Shown here: piece by piece, positions 32,826 to 40,745 of the stretch
Layout of the letters: every line of letters starts with the position of its first letter
How positions within the stretch are numbered: position 1 is the first letter of the stretch
From: Streptomyces endocoffeicus
GTDB lineage: Bacteria > Actinomycetota > Actinomycetes > Streptomycetales > Streptomycetaceae
Assembly (NCBI RefSeq): GCF_016741935.1
Contig: NZ_JAERRG010000030.1
Coordinates: 51,406-115,405, forward strand
DNA: 64,000 bases
Reading direction: 5' to 3'
Notes under the pieces: model-generated
Database searches by the model: none
Told to the model about the DNA's origin: nothing
What the model saw: the letters and a program-made list of their open reading frames with translations, nothing else
Made by a program: the position numbers and the translations under genes

Positions 32826-33449
32826 ATGGCCCCGCGCGCCACAAACCGCCGATTCTCGCTTACGTCCGTGTCCAGGGGGCGTGCCGCCGTGGTCGCCATG
32901 GGTCTGGGGGCCTCGCTCGCGCTCGGCGCCGGCACGGCGTTCGCCGTGGGGACCGGCACGGCCGCCTCCGCCCCGTCCGTCAGCCAGGCCGCCGCGAAGG
33001 CGCCCGCTCCGAAGGCCTCCGCGAAGGCGGACGCCTGGGAGACCCCGGTCGACAAGTACTCGATAGGCGCCGCCTTCGGCCTGGCGGGCAACCTCTGGTC
33101 GCACAACCACAGCGGTCAGGACTTCGTCGTGCCGACCGGCACCCCGGTGCACGCGGCGCACGGCGGTGTGGTCGTCAAGGCGGGCCCGAACGGCGGCGGT
33201 GACGGTCCCGCGTACGGCAACGCGATCGTGATCAAGCACGACAACGCGACGTACTCGCAGTACGCCCACCTGTCCCGGATCGATGTCCGGATCGGGCAGT
33301 CCGTGAGCACCGGCCAGCAGATCGGCCTGTCCGGCAGCACCGGCAACTCGACCGGCCCCCACCTGCACTTCGAGATCCGTACGACGCCGAACTACGGCTC
33401 CGCCGTCGAGCCGCTCAAGTTCCTCCGCGACCACGGCGTCAAGGTCTGA
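32826..33449 (+). CDS. Secreted M23 family metallopeptidase (peptidoglycan endopeptidase)
   Basis: Lysostaphin-type zinc endopeptidase of 207 residues that cleaves peptidoglycan cross-links outside the cell. The signal peptide is long and ends near AFAVG (~residue 42), followed by an Ala/Lys/Pro linker. Zinc ligands are visible in HSGQDF (HxxxD) and GPHLHFEI (HxH), and the fold motif GNAIVIKHDNATYSQYAHLS is present. The ATG at 32826 follows GGAGGT by eight bases; an upstream in-frame ATG at 32679 would spoil the signal peptide. It probably takes part in growth, germination or wall turnover. Confidence 0.93.
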   Translation: MAPRATNRRFSLTSVSRGRAAVVAMGLGASLALGAGTAFAVGTGTAASAPSVSQAAAKAPAPKASAKADAWETPVDKYSIGAAFGLAGNLWSHNHSGQDFVVPTGTPVHAAHGGVVVKAGPNGGGDGPAYGNAIVIKHDNATYSQYAHLSRIDVRIGQSVSTGQQIGLSGSTGNSTGPHLHFEIRTTPNYGSAVEPLKFLRDHGVKV

Positions 33450-33488
33450 GGCGTCAAGGTCTGACGCTCACGCCTGACGCGCCACGCG

Positions 33489-34067
33489 TCATCCGTGGGC
33501 CGATGGCTCATGCGCCTGCTTCATCAGATCGAGGGCGACCTCGAGGACAGCCTTCCGCTTGTCCTCGGGGTCGCCCTCGACCGTCTGCAGCGCGAACATC
33601 CGCGCATGCATGCTGAACAGCGCGGTGATGCTCCGGACCTGGTCGACCATGGGCGCCTCGGGGTCTCGGACCAGGGCGGACATCGCGAGCATCCGGTTCT
33701 TGAAGATCTGGCCGATGCTCAGCTCGCGCACGGTCGCCTGGTTCTCCTGCATGAAGCGCATCAGCGGCTCGCCGATGTCCATGGCCGCGCTGTAGCGGCG
33801 CAGCAGCTCCTGCTTGGTCTCCAGGGTGCGCGGCTGCTGCTCGCCCCAGGCGATCAGCTCGTCCATCGGCCGGCCCAGGTCCTGGAACAGGCTGAGGACG
33901 ATGTCCTCCTTGGTCTTGAAGTGGTAGTAGAGGGCCGCCTTGGTGACCTCGAGCTGCTCGGCGATCTCGCGCAGTGACGTCTTGTCGTAGCCGTGCTCGG
34001 CGAAGAGTTCCAGGGCGACGTCCTGGATGCGCTGACGGGTGTCGCCCCGCCGCGGTGTGCTGCCCAT
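33489..34067 (-). CDS. TetR family repressor of the divergent MFS exporter
   Basis: TetR-type repressor of 192 residues. The HTH is at ~10-55 (IQDVALELFAEHGYDKTSLR, then VTKAALYYHFKTKEDIV). ATG 34067 has GGAGAG upstream and is chosen over an in-frame start at 34241, which lies inside the operator region. It is divergent from a drug exporter gene, with a 23-bp inverted repeat between. Typical local drug-responsive repressor; the ligand is probably an exporter substrate. Confidence 0.93.
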   Translation of the reverse strand: MGSTPRRGDTRQRIQDVALELFAEHGYDKTSLREIAEQLEVTKAALYYHFKTKEDIVLSLFQDLGRPMDELIAWGEQQPRTLETKQELLRRYSAAMDIGEPLMRFMQENQATVRELSIGQIFKNRMLAMSALVRDPEAPMVDQVRSITALFSMHARMFALQTVEGDPEDKRKAVLEVALDLMKQAHEPSAHG

Positions 34068-34114
34068 GGTGCTCTCCTGATGCTGGTGTGGCTGCCGTCG
34101 GCAGGCCGAACGTA

Positions 34115-34186
34115 ACTTACTTGACGCCCGGCTAGTTGGCGCCTTACCTTCTCTACTGTACTGAACTAGCCGGGCGGCAAGTAAGT
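34115..34186. promoter_or_regulatory. 23-bp inverted operators flanking the tetR/MFS promoters
   Basis: Arms at 34115-34137 and 34164-34186 are reverse complements with one mismatch (acttacttgacgcccggcta + gtt). They are separated by 26 bp. The left arm includes TTGACG (34121-34126), a -35 with TTACCT 17 bp on, for the exporter. The right arm on the minus strand includes TTGCCG, a possible -35 for the repressor. Each arm contains an inner palindromic half-site, so TetR binding should shut both promoters. Confidence 0.75.
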
Positions 34187-34226
34187 GGGCGTCAGGGCTC
34201 TCATCATCCAGGGGGAGACGGAGAAC

Positions 34227-35864
34227 ATGGCCGGAAAACAATCAGACGACGAAGCGTCATCCGCTTCGGCACCGGCTCAGGCCGCCCGGGAGGCCCAGCG
34301 GCCTCCGGCCAAGGCCGAGCCCAAGCAGCGCAGCACCAGTGTGGTGATATTCGCGCTGATGATCGCGATGCTGCTCGCGATGCTCGACAACATGATCGTG
34401 GGCACCGCGATGCCGACCATCGTCGGCGAGCTCGGTGGCCTCGACCACCTCTCCTGGGTGGTGACCGCCTACACCCTGGCCACCGCCGCCTCGACCCCCA
34501 TCTGGGGCAAGCTCGGCGACATGTACGGCCGCAAGGGCGTCTTCCTCACCTCCATCGTGATCTTCCTCGGTGGCTCGGCGCTGTCCGGTATGGCGCAGAG
34601 CATGGGTGAGCTGATCGGCTTCCGGGCCATCCAGGGCCTGGGCGCGGGCGGTCTGATGGTCGGCGTGATGGCGATCATCGGTGACCTGGTGCCGCCCCGG
34701 GAGCGTGGCCGCTACCAGGGCATCATGGCCGGTGTGATGGCCGTGGCCATGATCGGTGGCCCGCTGGTCGGCGGTACTCTCACCGACCACCTCGGCTGGC
34801 GCTGGATCTTCTACATCAACCTCCCGCTCGGTGCCGTCGCCCTCGCGGCGATCACCGCGGTGCTGCACCTGCCGAAGAAGCGCTCCGAGGGACGGATCGA
34901 CTACACCGGCGCGGCCCTGCTGACCGTGGGCATCACCTCGCTCGTGCTGATCACCACCTGGGGCGGCAACGAGTACGCCTGGGGGTCGGGCCAGATCATC
35001 GGGCTCGGGGCGCTCGGTGTCCTCTCGCTCGCCGCGTTCCTCTACGTCGAGACGCGGGTCGCCGAGCCCGTACTGCCGCTGCACATCTTCCGGAACCCCA
35101 ACTTCTCGCTGGTCACCGGGATCGGTTTCCTCACCGGTTTCGTGATGTTCGGCTCGACCACCTTCCTGCCGCTCTACCAGCAGACCGTCCAGGGCGCCAC
35201 GGCCACCAACTCCGGGCTGCTGCTGCTCCCGATGCTGCTGGGCATGCTGGTCGTCTCGCTGGTCGCGGGCCGGGTCACCACCTCGACCGGCAAGTACAAG
35301 ATCTTCCCGATCGTCGGCGGCCTCCTGATCACCGTCGGGATGTTCCTGCTGTCCACGATGGACACCGAGACCACCCGCTTCAGCTCCGGTCTCTTCATGG
35401 CGGTGCTCGGCATGGGCATGGGCTGCCTGATGCAGACGACCATGCTCGTGGCGCAGAACAGCGTCGAGATGAAGGACATGGGCGTCGGCAGCTCCTCCGC
35501 CACCCTCTTCCGCACCCTGGGCGGCTCCTTCGGCGTCGCCATCCTCGGCGCCCTGTTCACCAACCAGGTGCGGGACACCATGACCGAGCGGGGCGGTGGC
35601 AAGGCCGCGGCCATCACCTCCGGGAGTGCCCAGCTCGACCCGGCCAGCCTCAAGCTGCTGCCGCCGCCCGTCCGGGACGCGTACACCCACGCGGTGGCCA
35701 GCGGTGCCCACCAGGTGTTCCTGTGGGGCGCGCTGATCAGCATCGTCGGTGCCGTCGCGGCCTGGTTCGTCAAGGAGGTCCCGCTGCGCGGGGCCGCCGC
35801 CAAGCCCGCCGACGGCGACGACGCGGCCCCGTCCGAGAAGGCGCCGATCGCCGAGACCGTCTGA
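34227..35864 (+). CDS. DHA2-family MFS multidrug exporter (14 TM)
   Basis: Proton-driven drug exporter of 545 residues of the EmrB/QacA type. The first helix region (IFALMIAMLLAMLDNMIVGT) is followed by the motif-A-like loop WGKLGDMYGRKGVFL and motif C (GGPLVGGTLTDHLGWRWIF). About 14 membrane helices are predicted, ending near residue 520, with short charged termini. ATG 34227 has GGGGGAG nearby and is chosen over 34185. It is controlled by the divergent TetR repressor. Substrate unknown. Confidence 0.94.
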   Translation: MAGKQSDDEASSASAPAQAAREAQRPPAKAEPKQRSTSVVIFALMIAMLLAMLDNMIVGTAMPTIVGELGGLDHLSWVVTAYTLATAASTPIWGKLGDMYGRKGVFLTSIVIFLGGSALSGMAQSMGELIGFRAIQGLGAGGLMVGVMAIIGDLVPPRERGRYQGIMAGVMAVAMIGGPLVGGTLTDHLGWRWIFYINLPLGAVALAAITAVLHLPKKRSEGRIDYTGAALLTVGITSLVLITTWGGNEYAWGSGQIIGLGALGVLSLAAFLYVETRVAEPVLPLHIFRNPNFSLVTGIGFLTGFVMFGSTTFLPLYQQTVQGATATNSGLLLLPMLLGMLVVSLVAGRVTTSTGKYKIFPIVGGLLITVGMFLLSTMDTETTRFSSGLFMAVLGMGMGCLMQTTMLVAQNSVEMKDMGVGSSSATLFRTLGGSFGVAILGALFTNQVRDTMTERGGGKAAAITSGSAQLDPASLKLLPPPVRDAYTHAVASGAHQVFLWGALISIVGAVAAWFVKEVPLRGAAAKPADGDDAAPSEKAPIAETV

Positions 35865-35933
35865 CCAACGGTCCGGATGGGCGGGGTCGCCATCAGGGAG
35901 CCGCTGTCGGTGGGGCATGACAGCATCGGACCC

Positions 35934-36392
35934 ATGGTGACCTCGCCGGACGAGGCGCGGCTGGCGCAACTGCGCCGGCTGCGCCTCGCGAAGGACGTGA
36001 TGGACCGCGACTGGGCCGAGCCGCTCGACCTGGACGCGGTCGCCGGGCACGCCGGCTATTCGCGCTACCACTTCATCCGCGCCTTCAAGGGCGCGTACGG
36101 ATCCACGCCCGGCCAGTACCTGACCCGGCGCCGCATCGAGCGGGCCGAGGAGTTGCTGCGCTCGGCCAATCTCTCGGTCACCGAGATCTGCTCGCTCGTC
36201 GGCTTCAGTAGCCTCGGCACCTTCTCCACGAGCTTCAAGAGGCAGACCGGGCTCACCCCCAGCGCCTACCGGGACCTGTACGTCGGCCGGGCCGCGGCGG
36301 TCATCCCGGGGTGTTACGCGATGCTGTGGTACGGCGGGCGCGACGCCCGCGCACCGGGCTCCAAGGACCGCAATTCTCGAGAAGCGGAATGA
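35934..36392 (+). CDS. AraC-family transcriptional regulator (HTH only)
   Basis: Short AraC/XylS-type protein of 152 residues. It has the two-HTH DNA-binding domain at ~15-115 (LDLDAVAGHAGYSRYHFIRA, then ICSLVGFSSLGTFSTSFKRQ) and a short C-terminal tail, but no N-terminal ligand domain. ATG 35934 is chosen at the start of homology-like sequence; no clear Shine-Dalgarno is seen. It is followed 71 bases later by a VOC-family gene on the same strand, and such pairs are frequent in Streptomyces, so it probably activates that gene. Confidence 0.9.
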   Translation: MVTSPDEARLAQLRRLRLAKDVMDRDWAEPLDLDAVAGHAGYSRYHFIRAFKGAYGSTPGQYLTRRRIERAEELLRSANLSVTEICSLVGFSSLGTFSTSFKRQTGLTPSAYRDLYVGRAAAVIPGCYAMLWYGGRDARAPGSKDRNSREAE

Positions 36393-36463
36393 ATCCGCCG
36401 CTGCCTACCGTGGCCACGTCGCGACGACGCGCGCGGCCCACCCCGAAACTTCCGGAGGCAGCA

Positions 36464-36931
36464 ATGATCAAGGGGATGTCCATCGTCACCGTCTGGGTCC
36501 TCGACCAGGACCGGGCCAAGGAGTTCTACACCGAGAAGCTGGGCTTCGAGGTCCGCACCGACATGAGCATCGGCGGGGACGGCGAGGGCGGCGGTATGCG
36601 CTGGCTGACGGTGGGCGCCAAGGACCAGCCGGATGTGCAGCTGACCCTGATGGTGCCCAGCTCACCCGGGCTCGACCCGGAGTCCGCCGAGGCCCTCCGG
36701 ACGCTGGTGGCCAAGGGTGTGCTCGGCGCCGGGGTGTTCACCACCGATGACATCCACCGGGACTACGAGGCGCTCAAGGCGAAGGGCGTGGAGTTCGTCC
36801 AGGAGCCCCAGGAGCGTCCGTACGGCACCGAGGCGCTCTTCCGCGACGACTCCGGCAACTGGTTCTCGTTCACCCAGCCCCGCGAGGAGTTGGATTTCAG
36901 CAAGCCGTGGGACGGCTGCACCTCGAGCTGA
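36464..36931 (+). CDS. VOC/glyoxalase-family protein
   Basis: Glyoxalase/bleomycin-resistance/dioxygenase-superfamily protein of 155 residues with paired beta-alpha-beta-beta-beta modules. The first module starts MSIVTVWVLDQDRAKEFYTE; the second has the late metal-ligand Glu region ALFRDDSGNWFSF. ATG 36464 has GGAGG at good spacing. Substrate unknown. It is in line with the AraC-type gene and convergent with cseC. Confidence 0.92.
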   Translation: MIKGMSIVTVWVLDQDRAKEFYTEKLGFEVRTDMSIGGDGEGGGMRWLTVGAKDQPDVQLTLMVPSSPGLDPESAEALRTLVAKGVLGAGVFTTDDIHRDYEALKAKGVEFVQEPQERPYGTEALFRDDSGNWFSFTQPREELDFSKPWDGCTSS

Positions 36932-36995
36932 GTGGTCGGGACTCCGAGCCGAGTGGTCGGAACTCCGAACTGAGCTCAGTGCCCCGGCCGAGTGG

Positions 36996-38315
36996 TCAGT
37001 CCGGCACCTCGATGATCGGGAAGCTGCCGGTGTTGGTGGGCGCGGACTCCGGCAGCCAGAGCACGGCGACCGCGCCCTGGCACTCCGCCTCCGTCTCGTC
37101 GCCGCTGTCCATCAGCGGATCGGCGTTGCGGAACGTCAGCCGGGCGCCCAGCACCCGCGCCTGGCCCGCGGCTATGGTCAGCCCCAGGCCGTGCCCGGTG
37201 CCCGCGCGGTCCTTGCTGCCGGTGCGGAACCGGCTCGGCCCGTCCTTCAGCAGCTCCTCCGGGAAGCCGGGGCCGTGGTCGCGGACGCGCAGTATCCGCC
37301 CTTCGACGGTGACCTCGAAGGGCGGTTTGCCGTGCCGGGCGGCGTTGGCCAGCAGATTGCCCAAGATCCGCTCCAGCCGCCGGGGGTCGGTGGAGACATG
37401 GGCGTCGCGCACCACGTTGACCGCCGCGTCGGGGGCCACCGCCCGGACCCGGCGGGCGATGAACTCGGCCACGGCTATCTCCTGGAGCTCCGCGCGCTCC
37501 GCGAAGCCGTCCAGCCGCGCGACCTCCAGGACGTCCTCGACCAGGGTGCGCATCGCCTGCGCCCGGTCCCGTACCAGCTCGGTGGGGCGGCCGGGCGGCA
37601 GCAGTTCGGCGGCCGTGAGCAGCCCGGTGACCGGGGTGCGCAGCTCGTGGGCGATATCGGCGGTCACCCGGCGCTCGGCCTCCAGCCGCTGCTGAAGCGC
37701 CTCGGCCATGCCGTCGACCGCCCGCGCCAGCTCGTCGGTCTCATCGCGCACCCGGCCGCCGATCGACTCGCGCACCCGCACCTCGGAGTCGCCCTCGGCC
37801 AGCTTGCGGGCGGCGGTGGCCGCCTTGCGCAGCCGCCGGGAGAGCTGATCGCCGATGAGCACACCGAGCGCGATACCGCCCAGCACCACCGCGACCGAGC
37901 CGATGAGCAGCACCCGGTCCAGGTCGTTGAGGACCGCGAACCGGTCCTGGAACTTGGTGTGGACGGACAGCACCTTGCCGTTCCGCAGCGGAACCGAGGC
38001 CCATACCTCCGGGGTGCCGGTGCCGGGGTCCTCCAGATAGGTGGCGCGCTGGCCGCGCCACGCCTCCTTCTTCAGCTGATCGGGCAGATGGGGGTCGTCC
38101 AGCTTGGCGCCGAACCCCAGCACCCGGGACTGCTCGTACCACCGCTGGGCGACCTTCACCCGCTCGTCCATCACGGTGCGGCTGTTGTCGAGCATCGAGA
38201 CACGGGCCGCGTTGTGGACGACGAGGCTCAGCACCACCGCGACCAGCGTGCTCACGGCCGCGATGGCGAGGCTGACCTTCCACCGCAAGCCGGTGCGCAG
38301 TGCGAGCTGCCGCAA
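36996..38315 (-). CDS. cseC: CseC, envelope-stress sensor histidine kinase
   Basis: Sensor kinase of the Streptomyces SigE envelope-stress system, 439 residues. TM1 is at ~13-35, an extracellular sensor of ~120 residues and TM2 at ~165-185 come next, followed by HAMP. HisKA carries the phospho-His in ADIAHELRTPVTGLLTAAEL; the ATPase shows NLLANAARHG, DHGPGFP and GTGHGLGLTIA. In S. coelicolor it senses cell-wall damage by vancomycin and other agents and phosphorylates CseB. It starts with TTG at 38315, six bases after the cseB stop. Gene identity rests on operon order with sigE-cseA-cseB. Confidence 0.93.
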   Translation of the reverse strand: MRQLALRTGLRWKVSLAIAAVSTLVAVVLSLVVHNAARVSMLDNSRTVMDERVKVAQRWYEQSRVLGFGAKLDDPHLPDQLKKEAWRGQRATYLEDPGTGTPEVWASVPLRNGKVLSVHTKFQDRFAVLNDLDRVLLIGSVAVVLGGIALGVLIGDQLSRRLRKAATAARKLAEGDSEVRVRESIGGRVRDETDELARAVDGMAEALQQRLEAERRVTADIAHELRTPVTGLLTAAELLPPGRPTELVRDRAQAMRTLVEDVLEVARLDGFAERAELQEIAVAEFIARRVRAVAPDAAVNVVRDAHVSTDPRRLERILGNLLANAARHGKPPFEVTVEGRILRVRDHGPGFPEELLKDGPSRFRTGSKDRAGTGHGLGLTIAAGQARVLGARLTFRNADPLMDSGDETEAECQGAVAVLWLPESAPTNTGSFPIIEVPD

Positions 38316-38321
38316 CGCCGC

Positions 38322-39029
38322 TCAGCCCTTGAGCTTGTAGCCGAAGCCGCGGACCGTCTCGATGCGGTCCTGGCCTATCTTGCCGCGCAGCCGCTGCACA
38401 TGGACGTCCACGACCCGGGTGTCCCCGCCCCAGCCGTACTCCCAGACCCGCTCCAGCAGCCGGTCGCGGGAGAGCACGGTGCCGGGCGCGGCCGAGAACT
38501 CCAGCAGCAGCCGCATCTCGGTCGGGGTGAGCGCCACCTGATGGCCGCCCTTGCGGACCTCCATGCCCTCGGGGTCGACCTCCAGATCGCCGAAGCGCAG
38601 CACCCCGCCGTCGGGCTCCTCGGGGACGGGCTCCGCGCCCCGCCCGCCGGGGCCGCTGGCATGGCCGAAGCGGCGCAGCACGGCCCGGATGCGGGCCACC
38701 AGCACCGCGCCGTCGAAGGGCTTGGTCACATAGTCGTCGGCGCCGGCCTCGAGGCCGAGCACCACATCGATGGAGTCGGCGCGCGCGGAAAGCATGATCA
38801 CGGGAACGGTGGACTCGTCGCGGATCCGGCGGCACAGGCTGACCCCGTCCAGGCCCGGAACCATCACATCGAGCAGCGCGATATCGGGGCGGTCGGCCCG
38901 GAAGCGCTCGAGGCCGGTCAGCCCGTCGGGCGCGGCCGTCACGAGAAAGCCATCGCGCTCCAGGGCGAGCTGCGTGGCTTCACGGATGACATCGTCGTCC
39001 TCGACGAAGAGCACATGGGTCTCGGCCAC
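38322..39029 (-). CDS. cseB: CseB, response regulator controlling sigE
   Basis: OmpR-family regulator of 235 residues. Acidic Asp11/Asp12, phospho-acceptor Asp54 (ALLDVMVPG) and Lys in VTKPFD form the receiver; the winged helix includes TPTEMRLLLEFSAAPGTVLS and VVDVHVQRLRGKI. It activates transcription of sigE when CseC signals wall damage. GTG at 39029 follows GAGG. It starts nine bases after cseA, so the operon is compact. Possible binding sites are the 11-bp spaced TGTCACAG repeats upstream of sigE. Confidence 0.95.
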   Translation of the reverse strand: MAETHVLFVEDDDVIREATQLALERDGFLVTAAPDGLTGLERFRADRPDIALLDVMVPGLDGVSLCRRIRDESTVPVIMLSARADSIDVVLGLEAGADDYVTKPFDGAVLVARIRAVLRRFGHASGPGGRGAEPVPEEPDGGVLRFGDLEVDPEGMEVRKGGHQVALTPTEMRLLLEFSAAPGTVLSRDRLLERVWEYGWGGDTRVVDVHVQRLRGKIGQDRIETVRGFGYKLKG

Positions 39030-39038
39030 AGCCTCGCT

Positions 39039-39779
39039 TCAGCCTTCCGTTCCGTCGTCGGCGCGCGCGGTCGGCGCCGGGGTCGCCTCTTCCTTGGGCG
39101 TGGGCACATTCTTGCTGTAGTCGGTGCGCTCGCGGGACCGCACCGCGAACGAACGGTCCGCCCCGGACCAGCCGTAGGTGATCACGGTCTCGCTCGAAGG
39201 GCAACAGACCGAGTCCCCGGAGGTGTAGGAGAGCTTCGTCACTCGCAGCTCGTCCTTGGCCACATCGGCGTAGACGGGCGGCTGCTCATCGCTGAAGACG
39301 TTCTCGTACCGGTCGCCCACCTTGCGGTACACATACGAGCCGATACCGAAGCCGTCGGCGCAGCTCATGACGTTGATGACCAGGTCGGAATCGGCGGAGC
39401 CGGTCAGCCGGCCGGACGTCACATCCACCGGATAGCCCTTGATCTCCTGCTTGGACTCGCGCTCCTTGGCCGTGGGGCAGGGCTTGAGACTCGTCTTCAG
39501 ATCGTCGCTGACCTGCGGATCCGCCTTGACCAGCTTGATCACGTCGACCTTCTTCCCGGCAGCCGGTGACGGCCGGCCCGATGCACGGCCACCCGCGTAC
39601 GCGCCGGAGTCCGCGGCGGCCGAGGCCCACTCGGTGCTCGCCGGTCCCTCCTTGCGCACCCCCTGGCTCGCGTCACCGCATCCGGCCAGCATCCAGCCGC
39701 CGGCGGCCGCGAGGCCCACGACCGCGCCGCCGGTGAGCATGACTGTCCTGCTGGGAGAGGCCCTGGTCAGGCCGCGCAC
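39039..39779 (-). CDS. cseA: CseA, lipoprotein modulator of the SigE system
   Basis: Extracytoplasmic lipoprotein of 246 residues. The signal peptide (VMLTGGAVVGLAAAGGWM) ends in the lipobox LAGC (Cys at ~34). The mature part has three further Cys positions (KPCPT, MSCADG, SVCCPS). In S. coelicolor loss of CseA raises sigE expression, so it dampens CseC signalling. The GTG start at 39779 lies inside the end of sigE (13-base overlap) with AGGA upstream. Operon order sigE-cseA-cseB-cseC is the known one. Confidence 0.92.
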   Translation of the reverse strand: MRGLTRASPSRTVMLTGGAVVGLAAAGGWMLAGCGDASQGVRKEGPASTEWASAAADSGAYAGGRASGRPSPAAGKKVDVIKLVKADPQVSDDLKTSLKPCPTAKERESKQEIKGYPVDVTSGRLTGSADSDLVINVMSCADGFGIGSYVYRKVGDRYENVFSDEQPPVYADVAKDELRVTKLSYTSGDSVCCPSSETVITYGWSGADRSFAVRSRERTDYSKNVPTPKEEATPAPTARADDGTEG

Positions 39780-40378
39780 CGTTCCTGCCCCCGCTCCTGG
39801 CGGGCGCGCCGGACCCGACCCGTGTGCTGCCGGACGTTGGTGGCCGGCTTGGTGCCCCCGTCCTGACGGCCGAGCGCGCGGGCGTCCAGATCGCGGCTCT
39901 CCAGCTCCTGCCGCAGCCGGGCCAGCGCCCGGTGCAGCGTGCTCTTGACCGTTCCGGTCGACATTCCGAGCGCCTCCGCGGTCTCTTCGGTCGTCATCTG
40001 CTCCCAGTGTCGCAGCACCACGACACTGCGCTGCTTGGGAGCGAGCACCGAAAGGATGTCCATCAGCAGGGCGCGGTCGGCGTGCTGCTCGGTGCCGTCG
40101 TCGACGCTCGCCTCCGGAAGCTGCTCGGTGGGCACCTCGTCCAGCTTGCGGGCGCGCCACCACTCGGTACGGGTGTTGATCATCACGCGCCGGAGATAGG
40201 CGTCCGCGAGCGACTTGTCGGCTATGCCGTCCCAGCGGCCGTAGGTGCGCACCAAGGCGGTCTGGAGCAGATCCTGTGCCTCGACCGGGTCGGGGATCAG
40301 CCGACGGGCGCTGCGCAGCAGCGCGTCCTGCCGGTTCCGCACGTACTCCTCAAAGTCCAGAACATTGCTGCTGCTCAT
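39767..40378 (-). CDS. sigE: SigE, ECF sigma factor for cell-envelope stress
   Basis: ECF (SigE) sigma factor of 203 residues. Region 2 holds RNRQDALLRSARRLIPDPVE and DAYLRRVMINTRTEWWRARK; region 4 holds LAPKQRSVVVLRHWEQMTTE and ETAEALGMSTGTVKSTLHRA. It directs transcription of cell-wall synthesis and envelope genes. It has no cognate anti-sigma gene and is controlled at transcription by CseB/CseC. A C-terminal ~30-residue tail is basic (Arg/Gln-rich) and looks longer than the S. coelicolor protein I remember. GGAGG precedes the ATG. Confidence 0.95.
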   Translation of the reverse strand: MSSSNVLDFEEYVRNRQDALLRSARRLIPDPVEAQDLLQTALVRTYGRWDGIADKSLADAYLRRVMINTRTEWWRARKLDEVPTEQLPEASVDDGTEQHADRALLMDILSVLAPKQRSVVVLRHWEQMTTEETAEALGMSTGTVKSTLHRALARLRQELESRDLDARALGRQDGGTKPATNVRQHTGRVRRARQERGQERCAA

Positions 40379-40745
40379 GATGTGCAGCCTCCATCCGCCT
40401 TTTTTGGGCTCGGTTCGCCTCCGGGTCGCTTTGAGTCGCTGTCGACGGTCGACCGTGCTCGGCCGCTCGTTCCTCGCGGCCTGCGCGCGCTCTCCCTTAC
40501 GACAGCGACGCGACCCTTCGGCTCACTCGCCGCGTCTTCCCCGCCGTTGATGTGTCCGGCTTCTCGCTCGGCACGGGAAGGACGCTACGGAGGCGCTGTT
40601 GCGGCGCCATGCGCAACTGCGCCTCGGCAAACGCACAGCTACCCATAGGTTGTGTAACAACGGAACCCGGCCCGACCGTGTGTCAGAACCGGGTCCTGGG
40701 CGTGTCACAGGTCTGTCACAGACAGGGCCGTGACGAGGGATGTTC
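40379..40745 (-). promoter_or_regulatory. sigE upstream region with 11-bp spaced direct repeats
   Basis: This 367-bp gap holds no gene. TGTCACAG occurs at 40703-40710 and 40714-40721 (11-bp period), and TGTCAGAA at 40681-40688, exactly 22 bp earlier. An inverted repeat GTTGT-gta-ACAAC lies at 40649-40661, next to a minus-strand -10-like TAGCTG (~40643-40638). Direct repeats at one helical turn are typical OmpR-family sites, so these are candidate CseB sites. Confidence 0.5.
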
